Below, piece after piece: positions 29,218 through 40,357 of a DNA stretch of 64,000 bases; position 1 is the first letter of the stretch; every line of letters starts with the position of its first letter. The position numbers were made by a program, and so were the translations under genes. Where the stretch lies: assembly GCA_022606425.2 (NCBI GenBank), contig JAHDVF020000584.1, positions 29,572 to 93,571 on the forward strand. Direction: 5' to 3'. Below the pieces are notes generated by a model, which saw only the letters and a program-made list of their open reading frames with translations, was not told the DNA's origin and searched no databases. Source of the stretch: Lepidostoma basale. Lineage: Eukaryota; Arthropoda; Insecta; Trichoptera; Lepidostomatidae.

Positions 29218-29856
29218 AGTACGTTGAAAAGAGATGGGCGAGTGGAGAGGGATATTGAAAGAAGGGTTGGGGCAGGCAACAAAATGAATGGTGCACTTAA
29301 AGATGTCATCGCAAACAAAAACCTATCCAAAAAAATTAGAATGGCAGTGCACAATGGTGTTCTTGTACCGACCCTTATGTATGGAAGCGTGGAAGCGAAG
29401 CATGAAACTGGCAAAATAAGGATGAAAGTAGAATAAGGATGCAGTAGAAATGAGATCTCTTAGACGAATCTGTAGATACTCTATGTATGATAGGTAGAGT
29501 ATCTAATGAAAATACTGGTATAATAAGTGAATGCCGTGAGAATGATAGTGTTATGAACAAAATAATGAAAGGATCATTAAGATGGTTTGGACATATGGAA
29601 ATAATGAATGAAGAAAGAATGGTAAAAAAATTATATGTAAACGATGTAAATGGAACCAGAAATAGAGGAAGACCGAGAAAAGTGACACGATCAAATAAAG
29701 GCCGGCCATGTGAGGAGTCAGAGAAATCGACGCGCGTGCATGACACGATGCATGAATGTTGAGGAACGAGAGAAATATGTCAGGAAAGAAAAGTGTGGCG
29801 GTCCATTCTTTCTGTCTACCCCTTCGGAGAGACGGCGTGATGGTTAGTTAGTTTTT
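29218..29856 (+). mobile_element. LINE-A, 3' piece of the split copy
   Basis: Resumes at RDGRVERDIERRVGAGNKMN, then VHNGVLVPTLMYGS, and ends at ACGGCGTGATGGTTAGTTAG. Confidence 0.85.
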
Positions 29857-30039
29857 TATTATTATTTGAAGTGACAGTCTTTATTTGATGACAAATAATG
29901 TATGTTTTTATGATAATCTAATGCTGAAACCATTATAGCGCGCCTGCCTATATGTACAGTACAAAAAAAAAGTTTCAATCTGCCATACTACATTTGCAGC
30001 TCATATTTGAATATATCTTATAAACATTTTTACTTTAGT

Positions 30040-30358
30040 TAAACTTACTAACCATCACGCTGTTTCTCCGGAGTTGTAGGCAGAGACGATGGATTGCCAC
30101 ACCGTTCTGCCCTGACTCTCTAGCTTCCTCCACATTCATAAACTTCGAATGTGGCCGCGTTTCAGTATTTGATTAATTCGATCATGCCATGCTTTCCTTG
30201 CTCTTTCACGGCTTCTCTTTCCACTCACACTGCTTGTATACAGCATTTTAACCATTCTTCTCTCGTCCATTCGTTCCATATGTCCAAACCATCTCAGGGA
30301 TCCCTTTTTAATTTTACTTATGATGCAATCATCTGCCTTACAATTCTTCCTTATTTCA
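30040..30358 (-). mobile_element. LINE-A fragment, left half of a tail-out pair
   Basis: Tail ACTTACTAACC at the left. Subfamily as in 27877. It joins the next copy within a few bases. Confidence 0.75.
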
Positions 30359-30364
30359 AATAAT

Positions 30365-30582
30365 CAAAATAATGAATGAAGAAATAATGGTAAAAAAATA
30401 TACGTTAACGATGTAAATGGAACTAGAAATAGAGTCAGAAAAATCGACGCCCGTGTATGACACGATGTATGAATGTTGAGGAAGCGAGAGAAATATGTCA
30501 GGAAAGAAAAGTGTGGCGAGTCCATTATTTTTGCCTGACCCTTCGGGGAGACGGCGTGATGGTTAGTTAGTTAGTTAGTTAA
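30365..30582 (+). mobile_element. LINE-A fragment, right half of a tail-out pair
   Basis: AATGAATGAAGAAATAATGG to the (TTAG)n tail, with a ~90-bp internal deletion. Confidence 0.8.
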
Positions 30583-30962
30583 GAAAAAAGAATAAATCGC
30601 AAATGACAATCGCTTCAATTGCCATCGCAAACGATCAATTTATAGCGGCATCAATGAGCGCCATTCAGCAATCTTTGACAATATTATTGACCTCATCCGA
30701 GGTGCTTATAACTAGGAAATTCAAGTTCTACAAACACCGGAACCTTGGTGAAGTCTCGAACGGATGTTTTCTTAGAGAAAACGTTATTTTTGAGGTTACA
30801 TTAGTTTCATAAATTGTAATCGAGGCAAGGCCGACCTTTTTGTTTTAAAAAAAACGGTATTGTTTATAAAATGACCTAGAAATTAATAATTGTATAATAC
30901 CGTCTAAAAAATATAGTTAAAGTATAATTTATTGTTTCTAGAACAATTACGTAAATCTCCTT
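30583..30962. other. no gene recognised
   Basis: An open frame of 69 codons (30603-30812, plus) has no recognisable features. Confidence 0.35.
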
Positions 30963-31497
30963 ACCTTTGGTAGATCGGAATACTGCGACTCTAGCTCTGT
31001 TATTCCTTGCACAACTCCAACTTCATCTCTTTCCTTTCCAGACCACGACTTAAATTATTACCATCTTCCTTACCAATAATGACCCTTTACCACCAAGTTA
31101 TCCACCATCATTCAGTCCTTTACCCCTCCCGCAATCAATGCGTATAAAAAAATATAAAAAAATCCTCCCCGATAGCCCATTACGTACTCCGCCAAACAAA
31201 ATGGTCTCACGCAGGATGCTATCTCCTACCACAACTCCATCCCTGCACTGCTCCTCTTATCTTCCCCTCGGGAACAGACTTTTTTAATAAATACAATCCC
31301 AACTCTAACTGGTCTTCCATTCCTTGACAATAATGTAAGACTTTATCATAAACCCTAAAACCCCTCGCCCTCTTTCGGAGGACACTACGGGTCATAAATT
31401 TAGTCCCATCATAAAACAACTACCAAATCACATTCCAACAATGCTTCCTACAGACGTAAGAGGAATAGCCTTTAGAGCTGAACCTCTGTAAGCCAGA
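30963..31497 (-). mobile_element. element H, longest copy
   Basis: Minus strand: GGGACTTGGATCTTCTGGC to GAATAACAGAGCTAGAGTCG, extending about 110 bp past the end of copies 1 and 3 in the same way as the copy at 49800. Confidence 0.65.
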
Positions 31498-31504
31498 AGA
31501 TCCA

Positions 31505-31735
31505 AGTCCCTATTGAGCTAACTAACTAACATTTACGCCGTTTCCCCAGAGGGATTCGCAGAGAGGATGGACCGTCACACTGTTCTATCCTGACATAACT
31601 CTTGGGCTTATTCTACATTCACACCCTGATACGCACGCTCGTTGATTGTTTCGACTTATGGCCCCCTTCCAGTAATTTGTTCATATCATGTCTTCCTTGG
31701 CCTTCATCGACCTATTTTTCTATTAATGAGATGGA
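31505..31735 (-). mobile_element. LINE-A subfamily fragment
   Basis: ACTAACTAACATTTACGCCG; tail-side stem CCCCAGAGGG. It abuts LINE-B. Confidence 0.7.
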
Positions 31736-31739
31736 TTGT

Positions 31740-31925
31740 ATTTTGGTTCTTGTGGCCTGCAGAAAGAACAATCTATGCTGGTGCTGTAGGAGATATCTGT
31801 CTGGAACAAAAAGACTCGCATCTCAGTTGGTCCCCAAAATTCCCCAAAGAATGCCGTGAAATAACGTCTTGGATAACTATCATACTCCTTCATGTAGAGT
31901 TACCTCAGAAAAAAATTCTGAACCC
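31740..31925 (-). mobile_element. LINE-B fragment, decayed
   Basis: Minus strand: AGTCTTTTTGTTCCAGACAG, TTTGGGGACCAAC and GAGTATGATAGTTATCC, with deletions between. Confidence 0.65.
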
Positions 31926-31954
31926 TGTCTAGGATGTAGTATGATAGCTATCCG
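31926..31954 (+). mobile_element. LINE-B scrap before element H
   Basis: GTATGATAGCTATCCGAGGCTC, continued at 32398 by GGCTCTATCCCACGG. Confidence 0.6.
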
Positions 31955-32397
31955 AGGCTCATGGACTTGGACTTGGATCTTCTGGCTTACAGAGGTTCAT
32001 CTCTAATGGCTATTTCTGTTACGTCTGTAGGAAACATTGTTGGAAATGTGATTTGATAGTTGTTTTATGCGGGGGCTAGATGTGTGGCCCGGAGTGCTCC
32101 TCCGAAGAGGGCGAGGGAGGATTTAGTGTTTATTCTAAACTCCTACATAATTCTTGGTCAGGGAATGGAAGACCAGTTGGCATTGTAGAGTATGATGGGA
32201 TCAGTCTTATTATTAAAAAAATATGTTTCCTGTACCTGGATGGAGTTATGTTAGGATATAGTATCCTCTGTGAGACCATTTTGTTTGGTGAAATACGTAG
32301 TGGGCTATCGGGGAGGTTTTTTTTATCCGTATTGGTTGCGGAGCGATAAAAGACTGAATGATGGTGGATAACTTGGTGGTAAAGGGTTATTATTGAT
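31955..32397 (+). mobile_element. element H inserted in LINE-B
   Basis: From ATGGACTTGGACTTGGATC to TTATTGATCA, with GGCTC on both sides; the uninterrupted LINE-B reads TATCCGTGGCTCTATCCC. This shows that H is mobile and about 440 bp long. Confidence 0.75.
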
Positions 32398-32523
32398 CAG
32401 GCTCTATCCCACGGTATTTCTTTTGGGATTGCTGGGGACCAAATTAATGCAGCTTTGAAGGATTGGATGGGTTTCTCATAATCAATTTCTTTAGATTAAT
32501 CAGGGAATATTTCGAAAATTCGG
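32398..32523 (+). mobile_element. LINE-B fragment after element H
   Basis: GGCTCTATCCCACGGTATTT through ATATTTCGAAAATTCGGCC. Confidence 0.7.
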
Positions 32524-32934
32524 CCATATTTTCGAGAAGTTAGGCTGTCCGTTGGCTCCAGCAAAATGGCAGTGGACACGGCTATAAATAAGTAATCCAT
32601 TATAATAATCTATTACTATTTATTTAAACACGACTGGATTACCATAAATTTGCATAGTAATAATGTAAAATACCGGTTAAATCCGGTTCGTCCTTGGTTT
32701 TTTCGGGTCCTTTTTTCTCACGTCCGAAACCAGATTTGAGCTTTCTACAATACCCTACAAGCGAGATAAGTCGAGAAGTTTATTTGCATTTTAAATTTAT
32801 CGTTTGTCCACACTTGAATTCGCAAATAAATCACACGGGCCACGGTCAATGGAATTCCGAAATATCAACGTCTTAATTCACATTATTTGAAAATAAAATT
32901 TCAATGCGTTCGAAATTCACCCCATCATTTTATT
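32524..32934. other. no gene or repeat recognised
   Basis: AT-rich with one less AT-rich patch (32680-32850). Nothing recognised. Confidence 0.35.
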
Positions 32935-32970
32935 GGCGGTAAGTACCTATGAATTATACTGATATAATTT

Positions 32971-33470
32971 AAGGATTAATTGTATCTCAATAGAGACGAA
33001 GATGTAAATTGTTTTTTTTAAAAACAGAATATGGTGGTCGAGGCGTTTACAGGACTTATGACCTGTCATTGGTTGGGTTAAGCGATCGCTTTATGTAATA
33101 CAACATTCTCCATTCCTCCCTTTTTAAGATTTTATGCTTAATGCTTACATCTAATCTTAATATAGGGCGCTAGTGTAGATTGAATAAAATATGTGAAGTG
33201 TTTCTCAACATAGTAGCATCTTTCAAAAAATTGTCAGACGTGGTGGCCGTAAGAAGGGCGGAATGGGGAATGTTGTATTACGTAAAGCGATCACTTAACC
33301 CAACTAATGATAGGTCATAAGTCCTGTAAACGCCTCGACCACCATATTCTGTTCCCAAAAAAACAATTTACATCTTCGTCTCTATTGAGATACAATTAAT
33401 CCTTAAATGATTACCCCGCAATGGGTAAAATCCAGTATTTGTCTACAAGTATTTGTATACATTAAAAAAA
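32971..33470. repeat. foldback element D, best copy
   Basis: Arms of ~145 bp: AAGGATTAATTGTATCTCAA..GAATATGGTGGTCGAGGCG..TGGGTTAAGCGATCGC at the left, inverted at 33255-33405. The right end continues ACCCCGCAATGGGTAAAATC..GTATTTGTATACAT. The middle has AATCTTAATA-GGCGCTAG. Confidence 0.78.
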
Positions 33471-33529
33471 TTAATAATTGTTTATTCCATAGATGATAAA
33501 GACGGGGTGCATACACAGATGAAACAATA

Positions 33530-33596
33530 CAATTCCTCGGTCTTCCTACATTTCTAGTTCCGTTTGCGTCTTTTGTGTGTACTTTCTTCAGCATTC
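33530..33596 (-). mobile_element. LINE-A scrap
   Basis: CCTCGGTCTTCCTACATTTC to GTACTTTCTTCAGCATTC (VKKVHTKDANGTRN-like). Confidence 0.55.
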
Positions 33597-33764
33597 TGTA
33601 TTTTTAATTGTTTTTTTAATAATTTCTAATAGTGTTCACGTACTAATGAGAAGCTGGTCAGTGACCACGTGACCTCGGCGTATAAGCACCCGCGAGCAAA
33701 GGCCGACCACTCCGAGTTGGCGAATTTTTTTAGATCGACACTAAATTCTTCTTCTTGTTCCTTC

Positions 33765-33895
33765 CCTTTTAACCCTCCCTTCCCTGTGACGGGAATCTTC
33801 TACACGTTGCTTCTAAAAACCATCAATATCTCTAGAAATATAATAAATACAAGGTTAAGATTTTAGGTATTCCTCCATAATATATTTACGCATTG
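33765..33895. repeat. repeat I, copy 1
   Basis: AACCCTCCCTTCCCTGTGA..AACCTTAAGATTTT-like sequence to ATAATATATTTACGCAT; an inverted copy lies at 37408-37545. Confidence 0.6.
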
Positions 33896-33899
33896 ATTT

Positions 33900-34325
33900 A
33901 AACTAACTAACTAACTAACCATCACGCCGTCTTCCCGAAGGGGGAGGCAGAAAGAATGGACTGCCACACTTTTCTTTCCTGACATATTTCTCTCGATTCC
34001 TCAACATTCATACATCGTGTCATGCACGCGCGTCGATTTCTCTGACTCCTCACATGGCCGACATTCAATATTTGATTTCAATATTTGATTCAATATTTCA
34101 CGATTTCCTCGGTCTTCCTCTATTTCGGGTTCCATTTACATCATTAACATATAATTTTTTTACCATTCTTTCTTCATTCATTCTTTCCATGTGTCCAAAA
34201 CATCTTAATGATCCTTTCATTATTTTGTTAATAACACCATCATTCGCACCGCATTCACTTCTTGTATTTTTATTCGACACTCTATCATACACAGAGTTTC
34301 ACACATTCGTCTAAGAGATCTCATT
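33900..34325 (-). mobile_element. LINE-A 3' ~425 bp
   Basis: VNDVNGTRNRG subfamily with the same local duplication as 15754-16117, so the two are close relatives. Confidence 0.8.
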
Positions 34326-34670
34326 ATAATTATTTAATATAAAATGCTTTCTTGGTTTTGGTGATACTAAGCTGGTCGGTGGTTGATAGACACACAATAC
34401 GGCGCTAAGCTGCCTTCAAATATGCCCATTTCTACCTAAAACGGCTGTCGAAATAATTAATGTTCACTTTGCCCTCGATAGCATTAGTAGTATTCAGCCT
34501 GAATATTCACGGTACAAAGCCATACCAGAAATTCGACACATCGATAGAACAGATGTCCGTATTCTCACGTCTTTATTACGGATCAATATACCAATTATAT
34601 AGTCTGTTTCTTTAACTTATTCTTCAGCTTGTTCTTTTCTATTATTTATTTTTAATTAATATTGCTGTAC
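34326..34670. other. no gene recognised
   Basis: No repeat or coding signal was identified. Confidence 0.35.
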
Positions 34671-34671
34671 G

Positions 34672-34777
34672 CCAGTGGTTTCCAAAGTGGTCCGTACGGA
34701 CCCCCAGAGGTCCCTGGGATCAAGGGGTCCGTGGAAGATTACAATTCATTTGGGGGTCCCTGAACAACGTCAGAACT
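34672..34777 (+). mobile_element. hAT-like terminus
   Basis: CCAGTGGTTTCCAAAGTGG followed by GGTCCCTGGGATCAAGGGG is a typical hAT left end. A LINE-A insertion follows directly, and no right end was found. Confidence 0.5.
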
Positions 34778-35978
34778 AACTGACTAACTAACCAACACGC
34801 CGTCTCCCCGAAGGGGTAGGCAGAAAGAATGGACTGCCACCTTTTCTTTCCTGACATATTTCTCTCGATTCCTCAACATTCATACATCGTGTCATGCACG
34901 CGCGTCGATCTCTCTGACTCCTCACATGGCCGATATTCAATATTTGATTTATTTGATCGTGCCACGTTTTCCTCGGTCTTCCTCTATTTCTGGTTACATT
35001 TACATCATTAAGATATAATTTTTTTACCATTCTTTCTTCATTCATTCTTTCCATATGTCCAAACCATCTGAATGATCCTTTCATTATTTTGTTCATAACA
35101 CTCATCATTCGCACCGCATTCACTTCTTATATTTTAATTCGACACTCTATCATACACAGAGTATGCACACATTCGTCTAAGAGATCACATTTCGACTGCA
35201 TTTATTCTACTTTCATCCTTATATTGCCAGTTCCATGCTTCGCTTCCATACATAAGGGTCGGTAGAAGAACACCATTGTGGACTGCCATTCTAGCTTTTT
35301 TGGGTAGGTTTTTGTTTGCGATGACAACTTTAAGTGCACCATTCACTTTGTTGCCTGCCCCAACCCCTCTTTCAATATCCCTCTCCACTCGCCCATCTCT
35401 TGTAAACATACTACCTAAATACACGAACTCAACTACTTGCTCCAAATTTTCACCATTCACGCTAATGTTGCAGACTGTCATGATTTCTTCCTTTTCAAAA
35501 ATCATTACCTTGGAATTATTAACATTCATCATCAGATCATTTCGCATGCATACCACATACATACAATTCACCGGGATTTGTAGTTCATGCTCGTTGTCTG
35601 CAAGTAGGACAGCGTCATCTGCATACAAGAGACAGCTTACTGACACTCCGCTCATTTTGGCACCTACATCCAACCCTTTCAGCTCTTTCATACATTTGTC
35701 CATATACGAATAAATAACCACGGGGACATTACGGAACCCTGTTTGACACCTTTATTGATATTAAATCAGGCTGCAAGATCTCCATTTACTCTGACACTAG
35801 CAGTGCTTTCCGTGTATAGCGACTTAATTGCCGTGATCAGTTTTGTACTTATTCCATATTCAGACAATACTTTCCACAACTTTTCTCTATTAACGTAATC
35901 ATATGCTTTTTGCAAGTCAACAAACGCACAGAAAAGTTTGCGGTTTTTGGCCAGAAACTTCTGTACTTCAATTCTTCC
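34778..35978 (-). mobile_element. LINE-A, longest copy (reverse transcriptase part)
   Basis: Minus strand, two blocks with a frame break near 35730. The first has FVDLQKAYDYVNREKLWKVL (RT motif A). The second has SVSCLLYADDAVLLADNEHE (RT motif C with YADD), then VMIFEKEE, VYLGSMFTRDGRVERDIE, HNGVLLPTLMYGSEAWNW and the C-terminal GRPRKTWHDQINQIL. It is a non-LTR retrotransposon reverse transcriptase; no endonuclease part is in the window. The stop codon lies 4 nt from the (TTAG)n tail. Clade is not resolved (RTE- or Jockey-like). Confidence 0.85.
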
Positions 35979-36055
35979 TGTACTCAATAGATGTCTTAAA
36001 CTATAATTGTTGTTTGTAATGTCTTTTGAGTAAATAAACTGATTTGATATTATAG
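35979..36055 (+). mobile_element. LINE-B 3' UTR scrap
   Basis: TGTACTCAATAGATGTCTTA..ATAAACTGATTTGAT, joined tail-outward to the 5' end of LINE-A. Confidence 0.6.
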
Positions 36056-36445
36056 AGGGTTATTTTTAGGCAGAGCATACTCTTTCGTAGTCCTACTCTC
36101 CGTAAAAACCTAATTGCCCGTCAATTATTTATTTATATTTATTATTTATATTGTACTTGCGTCTGTATTTGTATTATGATTCATGCATACTGATTTAAAT
36201 GGCAATTAGTTTTCTTGTTTAAATACCTATTCTAGGTAGGCAGTGTTGCCAGCAGCTGTGTAAATTAGAACAAGCAATTAAAAACTGTATTAAAATCTTT
36301 CCCAGAACGATGCCTCTATTGTCAATCATCGATTGATTCAACGGAAAAAAATTCTCGCAAACAAAAGTCAACACACTACACCTCCTGGATTGTTCTATAA
36401 ACAGGGCCGGATAACCATGTTATTATTTACGATTTTTATTAATAT
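36056..36445. other. no gene recognised
   Basis: AT-rich. Nothing recognised. Confidence 0.35.
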
Positions 36446-36451
36446 TTTTTT

Positions 36452-36498
36452 TTCTCGACATGTTTCAAAGGTATTATGTCTTAATGTCATCGGGAGAA
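36452..36498 (-). ncRNA. hammerhead-like motif
   Basis: Minus strand: helix I TTCTC with GAGAA, core CCGATGAC, imperfect helix II, GAAAC, AT, GTC, followed by an A-run as in 24640. Confidence 0.4.
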
Positions 36499-36552
36499 GG
36501 ATTGTAAATTGTAGGTATTAAATTGTAGGATTGCAAATTGTAGGTATGGCAT

Positions 36553-36604
36553 CGACAGACTGGTCGGTCGATGCCAGCGTGCCTGGCGAAACCGGTCGCT
36601 GTCG
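36553..36604 (+). ncRNA. hammerhead-like motif with helices I-III
   Basis: CGACAG (36553-36558) pairs with CTGTCG (36599-36604); helix II GCCAG-CGTGC-CTGGC; GAAA; palindromic ACCGGT then C. The core CGGTCGAT differs at two normally fixed positions, so this copy is probably inactive. Confidence 0.4.
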
Positions 36605-36679
36605 AAATAAAGACAAAAGTGGAAGTAGTTAAAAAAACATCGTTTTATTTCATTATAACAACATTTAATTATTTCAACA

Positions 36680-37063
36680 TTCCCCGGAGAGGTAGGTAGA
36701 GAGGATGGAAGGCCACAATGCCCTGTCCTGGCATACCTCTCGGGTTCCTCTACATTCATACATCGTACCATGGACGCACGTCGATTATTCCGACTTCGAA
36801 TGTGGCCGCCTTTTAGTAATTGATTAATTTGGTCATGCCATGTTTTCCTCGGTCGTCCTCGGCTTCTTTTCCCACTCACGCTGCTTGTGTACAACTTTTT
36901 AACCATTCTAATTTTTAATTTTATTCATGATGCAGTCATTTGCCTTACATTTCTTTCTTATTTCATCGTTCTGTATTATATCATACAACGTTTTCCCGCA
37001 CATTCTTCATGGTGATCTCATTTCTACGGCGTTTATCCTGCTTTCATCCTTCTTTTCCAGTAC
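36680..37063 (-). mobile_element. LINE-A subfamily fragment
   Basis: MVKKLYTSSVSGKRSRGRPR and RACMVRCMNVEEPERYARTG as in 27877. It lacks the terminal repeat, and a ~60-bp deletion lies at about 36910. Confidence 0.8.
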
Positions 37064-37407
37064 GCGTTAAAAAAATAGCGATTTTAAATCGGAAAAATAC
37101 GAACATTCATAGCTAATCCCCTTATATAATTATAACTGAAGTAAAAAATTATAATAATTGAGATTTGATTGTTAAAAACATTAAAAAAACATCTGGCAAC
37201 GCTCACGGAACGGGCATAGACCCGCTCTGGTTGCAAGCGACTGCCGCCGGCGCGGCGAGACGGCGAGAGTGAGAACATTGAGCTAGAACATATGCAAGAG
37301 TGAGATGCGAATATAGTGTCACGTACTCAGCGCTACGAATTTTGTTTCCGATGTTCACAAAATACCTCCGATGTACCCGATGATTTCTGATTATTATTAA
37401 TATATAT
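37064..37407. other. no gene recognised; GC-rich patch
   Basis: 37190-37275 is unusually GC-rich (CTGCCGCCGGCGCGGCGAG). Nothing else was recognised. Confidence 0.35.
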
Positions 37408-37545
37408 TTTTTAATATATGCGTAAATATATTATGGAGGAATACCTAAAATCTTAACCTTGTATTAATTATATTTATAGAGATATTGATGGTTATTAGAA
37501 GCAACGTGTAGAAGATACCCATCACAGGGAAGGGAGGGTTAAACA
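37408..37545. repeat. repeat I, copy 2 (inverted)
   Basis: ATGCGTAAATATATTATGGA through AGGGAAGGGAGGGTTAAAC, inverse of 33765-33895. Confidence 0.6.
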
Positions 37546-38057
37546 AAATACTTATAGTCCAGCACAGCGGGTAAAGGATACATTAATCACCCCAACAGTT
37601 ATAGCCGGACCTGGAAGGAGTCACTGACGTACCTACTTAAAGTACCTACGCAAACAATTATTACTATATTATGTATATCCGCGATTGTTGTGGCAACACC
37701 CTCCGACCTTGACAATCAAATATGGCGGCAGATTTGACGTTTGATGAGGTTATAATGTTTCAATCGTGTCTAATGTAATTCGAATCGATCATTAAGTACA
37801 TATGTTAGACTCGTGTTTTTTGGTTCCTGGAATTAATCCATTGTGAATGTTTTTTTTTTGGTACGAATGAATAATTATTATGTTGAATGCCATTATATTC
37901 TTCTAAGTACACGCTGTTGTTCTGTTCTTCGGGTATTTTCTGTAATTAGTGGTAGTGTACCACTACTTACCTATTTATTTTGGACCATATTTAAATATAT
38001 ATAATAAAAAAAACATTGTAATACCGAAAAAAAAAACAATCGCGTTTTCATTATTAA
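37546..38057. other. apparently single-copy stretch
   Basis: Contains AATATGGCGGCAGATTTGAC (37720-37740), whose ATG opens only 18 codons (MAADLTFDEVIMFQSCLM). It could be a first exon but no partner is visible. Confidence 0.3.
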
Positions 38058-38480
38058 CTAACTTAACTAACTAACCATCACGCCATCTCTCCGAAGAGGT
38101 AGGCAAAAATAATGCACTGCCACACTTTTCTTTATTCATAAATCGTGTCATGCACGCGCGTCGATTTCTCTGACTCCTCACATGGCCGACATTCGATCGT
38201 GCCACGTTTTTTCGGTCTTCCTCTATTTCTAGTTCAATTTACATCGTTACATATACTTTTTTACCATCCTTTCCATGTGTCCAAACAATCTTAATGATCC
38301 TTTCATTATTTTGTTCATAACACCATCTTTCGCACCGCCTTCACTTCTTATATTTTCATTCGACACTATCATACACAGAGTTTCCACACATTCGTCTAAG
38401 AGATCTAATTTTTCCTGCATTTATTCTACTTTCATCCTTCTTTTGCCAGTTCCATGCTTCCTTTCCATACATATGGATCG
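38058..38480 (-). mobile_element. LINE-A 3' fragment
   Basis: Tail AACTTAACTAACTAACC to the TLMYGS region, with two deletions. Confidence 0.8.
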
Positions 38481-38724
38481 TTTTCATTATGATTTAGGCA
38501 AGAACTGGATTCTAATTGTAAAAAGTATATAAAATGATAAATAATTTAAGGAAAACGTGTCACTAAAATTGCACTTTTGTTGTGTCACTTGGAACAATAT
38601 ATTTTTAGGAAATTTCTTGTATAATTATCTTAAATTCATATTATTATTACTTTGTTGAATCGCTCTTTACATCATTACAGCGCGAGCCAAATCCATGGAA
38701 AGGGTATAGCTATCAACATTTTGA

Positions 38725-39930
38725 AAGTATACAAATACTTGAAGACAAATACTGGATTTTACCCATTGCGGGTAAATCATTTTTAAGGATTAATTGTATC
38801 TCAATAGAGACGAAGATGTCAATTGTTTTCTGGGAAGTTAAAAGCATAAAAATTTGAGAGCCATCTCCAGGCGTTGTGTAGCCCTGTATGATAATTGCAT
38901 AGTCTTTACATTGCATTAATAAAGATTTTCTGCTTAATGCTTACACCTTATCTTAATAGATGGCGCTATTCAACATTCCTCATTCCGGCCTTCTTACGAC
39001 CACCACGTCTGAAAATTTTTTTGGAAGTTGTATATATGGATCAGTATTGCATTTGAACGGCCGTAACGTTGAAAGGGTGGAAAAATTTAAATACCTCGGC
39101 AGCATACTAACACAATCTCTTGACCCAGATGTAGAGATAAAATGCAGAATTGAGACAGCAAGAGCTACGTTTAATAAAATGAAATCACTCTTCTGCAATG
39201 ATAACGTAAACTTGAAACTCCGCCAGAGAATGATCAAATGCTATGTGTGGTCTGTTTTATTGTACGGGTGTGAAACTTGGACCCTGAAAGTTAACTCAAT
39301 GAACAGACTGGAAGCATTTGAAATGTGGCTCCATCGCCGAATGCTCAAATTTCCCTGGACAGACATGGTTACCAATACCGAAGTCCTGAGGCGAGCTAGA
39401 GTTGACAGGGAATTGTTATCAACTATCAAGGTTCGAAAGATCTCATATCTGGGTCATATACTGCGTGGGGAAAAGTACCACCTTCTCCAACTGATATTGG
39501 AGGGAAAAATTGAGGGACGCCGAGGGCCCGGAAGGAGACAAATGTCCTGGCTGCGAAACGTGAGGGAGTGGACCGGCATCCGAAGTGTTGAGGAGCTGTT
39601 CCGAGCGGCGCAGGACAGCGACAGGTTCGCCGAGGTGATCGCCAACGTTGGGGGGACCCGACAGGGCACTTGAAGAAGAAGATATATGCTAGAATGCTGC
39701 GCCTATCTTCACATTTTTTAGTTCACTCTACACTAGCGTCATCTATTAAGATTGGGAAGCATTTAGCAGAAATTTTATTGTTAAACATAAAGCGATCGCT
39801 CAACCCAACCAATGACAGGTCATAAGTCCTGTAAGCGCCTCGGCCACCATATTATGTTCCCAGAAAACCAATTTACATCTTCGTCTCTATTGAGATAAAA
39901 TTAATCCTTATTTAACTTTTAAATTACTTT
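38725..39930. repeat. foldback element D split by RTE-1
   Basis: Outer arm at 38730-38835 (AAATACTGGATTTTACCC, TCTCAATAGAGACGAAGATG); far arm at 39780-39915. The interior TTAATAGATGGCGCTA repeats inverted at 39728. RTE-1 occupies 39039-39681. Confidence 0.7.
39039..39681 (+). mobile_element. RTE-1, 5'-truncated LINE with open C-terminal ORF
   Basis: About 210 codons in one frame: VEKFKYLGSILTQSLDPDVE, WSVLLYGCETWTLKV, then GRRQMSWLRNVREWTG and RFAEVIANVGGTRQGT before the stop and AGAAGAAGAAG. ATATATG on both sides is a likely target duplication. This is the C-terminal end of an RTE-like reverse transcriptase. The open frame suggests recent insertion. Confidence 0.8.
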
Positions 39931-40257
39931 ATATTTTCACGGCTATTGTGGCATAGTTATCCCAAAAGTGCCGACAACCAAAGGGTTAAGAGCACCTAAC
40001 AGTCTGTTCATGAATACCTATATGTTATCTGTATATATACATACCATTATCGATCGGCTCATTTGAGTCTTGTCAAGTCTTGTCAACAGGACGACCATTG
40101 TTTTGAAAATTTCCATTCATATATATCGATCCGCACATCCAGCATGTTTACAATGGACGGTCGAGCGTAGAGGTAAGTCGAAATAAGGGTTATTGTATGA
40201 AAGTGGTCATCGTTAACAAAAGCCGATATTTGTTTATTAAATAATGAAGTTATTACT
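39931..40257. other. no gene recognised
   Basis: Nothing recognised apart from short AT repeats (near 40030). Confidence 0.35.
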
Positions 40258-40357
40258 CTAACTAACTTAATAACTAACCATCAAGCCGTTTCCTAAGAGG
40301 GGTAGGCAGAGAGAATGGACCGCTATACCGTTTTGTTCTGACATACCTCTCAAGCCT
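40258..40357 (-). mobile_element. LINE-A or A2 3' end, tail outward
   Basis: CTAACTTAATAACTAACC then the last ~90 bp. It meets the next element head to head. Confidence 0.65.

Noticed and set aside
37190..37275. CpG-island promoter
   Set aside because: Too short, with no adjacent exon; only noted as a GC-rich patch.
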